Shown: positions 13,230-13,796 of the stretch, piece by piece
Layout of the letters: the number at the start of each line of letters is the position of its first letter
Numbering within the stretch: the stretch's first letter is position 1
From: an uncultured Chloroflexota bacterium
GTDB taxonomy: Bacteria > Chloroflexota > Anaerolineae > Anaerolineales > Anaerolineaceae
Assembly: GCA_902795255.1 (NCBI GenBank)
Contig: CADBKS010000146.1
Span: forward strand, 1-13,796
DNA length: 13,796 nt
Reading direction: 5' to 3'
Position numbers and translations under genes: made by a program
The notes under the pieces: model-generated
Seen by the model: only the letters and a program-made list of their open reading frames with translations
Database searches by the model: none
Told to the model about the DNA's origin: nothing

Positions 13230-13796
13230 CAGCGGATCCTTTCTCTCAGTTCCGGAAGGACCGACTCAATATCCTCCGGATCGATCCAGCGGATCGCCGG
13301 ATCGGACGGTTTGAACCAGTTCGCCTGGCGGCGGACATAATTATGCGTACGGAATTTGATCAGCTGCGCGGCTTCATCCAGAGAGGTCCTGCCGTGAAGG
13401 AACCCGCAGATCTCCTTATAACCGATCGCGGACATGGACGGCAGGTTCTCATCGTACCCTTTCGCAAGCAGTCCGGAGACTTCCTCAACCAGCCCGCGCC
13501 GGATCATCTGATCCACCCGCAGATCGATCCGCCGGTACAGTTCGTCACGGTCCCGCTTCATACCGAAGATCACCGCGTCATACGGTGTCTCCCGGACCGT
13601 ACGCTGTTCGGAAAACCTGCGGCCGGTCGTAAAGATCACTTCGAGCGCCCGGACCGTCCTGCGCATGTTCTGCCATTCGATTTTTTCAGCAGCATCCGGA
13701 TCGATCCGCTTCAGCCTGTCATACAGGGCACGCGCGCCGATCTCTCCGCCCCAGGCCTCAAGCGCAGCCCGGAGCCGGTGGTCCGGCTCTCCTTCC
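13229..13796 (-). CDS. miaA: tRNA dimethylallyltransferase MiaA (5' end cut by window edge)
   Basis: MiaA adds a dimethylallyl group to the N6 of A37 in tRNAs reading codons that start with U, the first step to ms2i6A. Only the C-terminal 188 residues or so are in the window, and the frame is open to the right edge. An internal ATG at 13666 is not the start, because family sequence continues upstream of it (for example GARALYDRLKRIDPDAAEKI). Recognisable family parts are NMRRTVRALEV, RDELYRRIDLRVDQMIRRGL, SMSAIGYKEI and, near the end, FRTHNYVRRQANWF, the tRNA-contacting segment. The missing N-terminal part would hold the P-loop. Its TGA stop overlaps the start of the RNHCP gene. Confidence 0.95.
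   Translation of the reverse strand, partial: EGEPDHRLRAALEAWGGEIGARALYDRLKRIDPDAAEKIEWQNMRRTVRALEVIFTTGRRFSEQRTVRETPYDAVIFGMKRDRDELYRRIDLRVDQMIRRGLVEEVSGLLAKGYDENLPSMSAIGYKEICGFLHGRTSLDEAAQLIKFRTHNYVRRQANWFKPSDPAIRWIDPEDIESVLPELRERIR

Noticed and set aside
1..13796. Mobile elements, CRISPR arrays, tRNA or rRNA genes
   Set aside because: No transposase or integrase reading, no regularly spaced direct repeats and no cloverleaf-like or rRNA-like sequence were seen on either strand.

Overview
The window is an ordinary-looking stretch of bacterial chromosome, with GC in the mid-50s by eye, compact genes and clear Shine-Dalgarno sites. It holds 15 protein genes, two of them cut by the window edges, and no tRNA, rRNA, CRISPR array or insertion sequence that I could see. 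The gene set is a polyamine ABC transporter, GatCAB, a biotin ligase without a DNA-binding domain, a secreted DUF3298 protein and small zinc-ribbon proteins of the DUF5679 and RNHCP types. It suggests an anaerobic bacterium of Bacillota (Clostridia-like) or possibly Chloroflexota type. That placement is inference and weak.

Layout, left to right. At 1-1885 on the minus strand lie potB (cut by the left edge) and potA of a spermidine/putrescine importer, with the potB ribosome site overlapping the potA stop. At 2129-3010 on the plus strand is a lipoprotein of the M28 metalloenzyme family whose motifs fit mammalian-type glutaminyl cyclase better than an aminopeptidase. At 3096-4665 on the minus strand are birA, a 57-residue DUF5679 zinc-ribbon protein and a cold-shock protein, each with its own leader or terminator. 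An AT-rich divergent spacer (4666-5004) separates these from gatC-gatA-gatB (5005-8246, plus strand). That operon makes Gln-tRNA and/or Asn-tRNA by amidating mischarged tRNA. A lone dihydrolipoyl dehydrogenase (8339-9721) follows with no terminator between. A bidirectional terminator then separates it from a convergent, secreted DUF3298 protein (9805-10536, minus strand). On the plus strand come a PAP2-family membrane phosphatase (10746-11693) and a GtrB/DPM1-like membrane glycosyltransferase (11915-12868). At the right edge, on the minus strand, are the 3' part of miaA and, overlapping it by one base, an RNHCP zinc-ribbon protein of unknown function (12912-13229).

Most genes work independently: convergent pairs share strong bidirectional terminators (3021-3057, 9747-9789, 12867-12900), and most transcription units start from their own TATAAT-like box. 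Three of them (GatCAB, MiaA and possibly the cold-shock protein) touch tRNA or translation. The PAP2 phosphatase and the glycosyltransferase may both act on polyprenyl-phosphate lipid carriers.

I found no clear unknown multi-gene system. The points most worth checking are the apparently leaderless glycosyltransferase mRNA, the glutaminyl-cyclase-like lipoprotein, the structured transcript of the DUF5679 gene, the miaA/RNHCP overlap, and a strong local excess of GATC sites.
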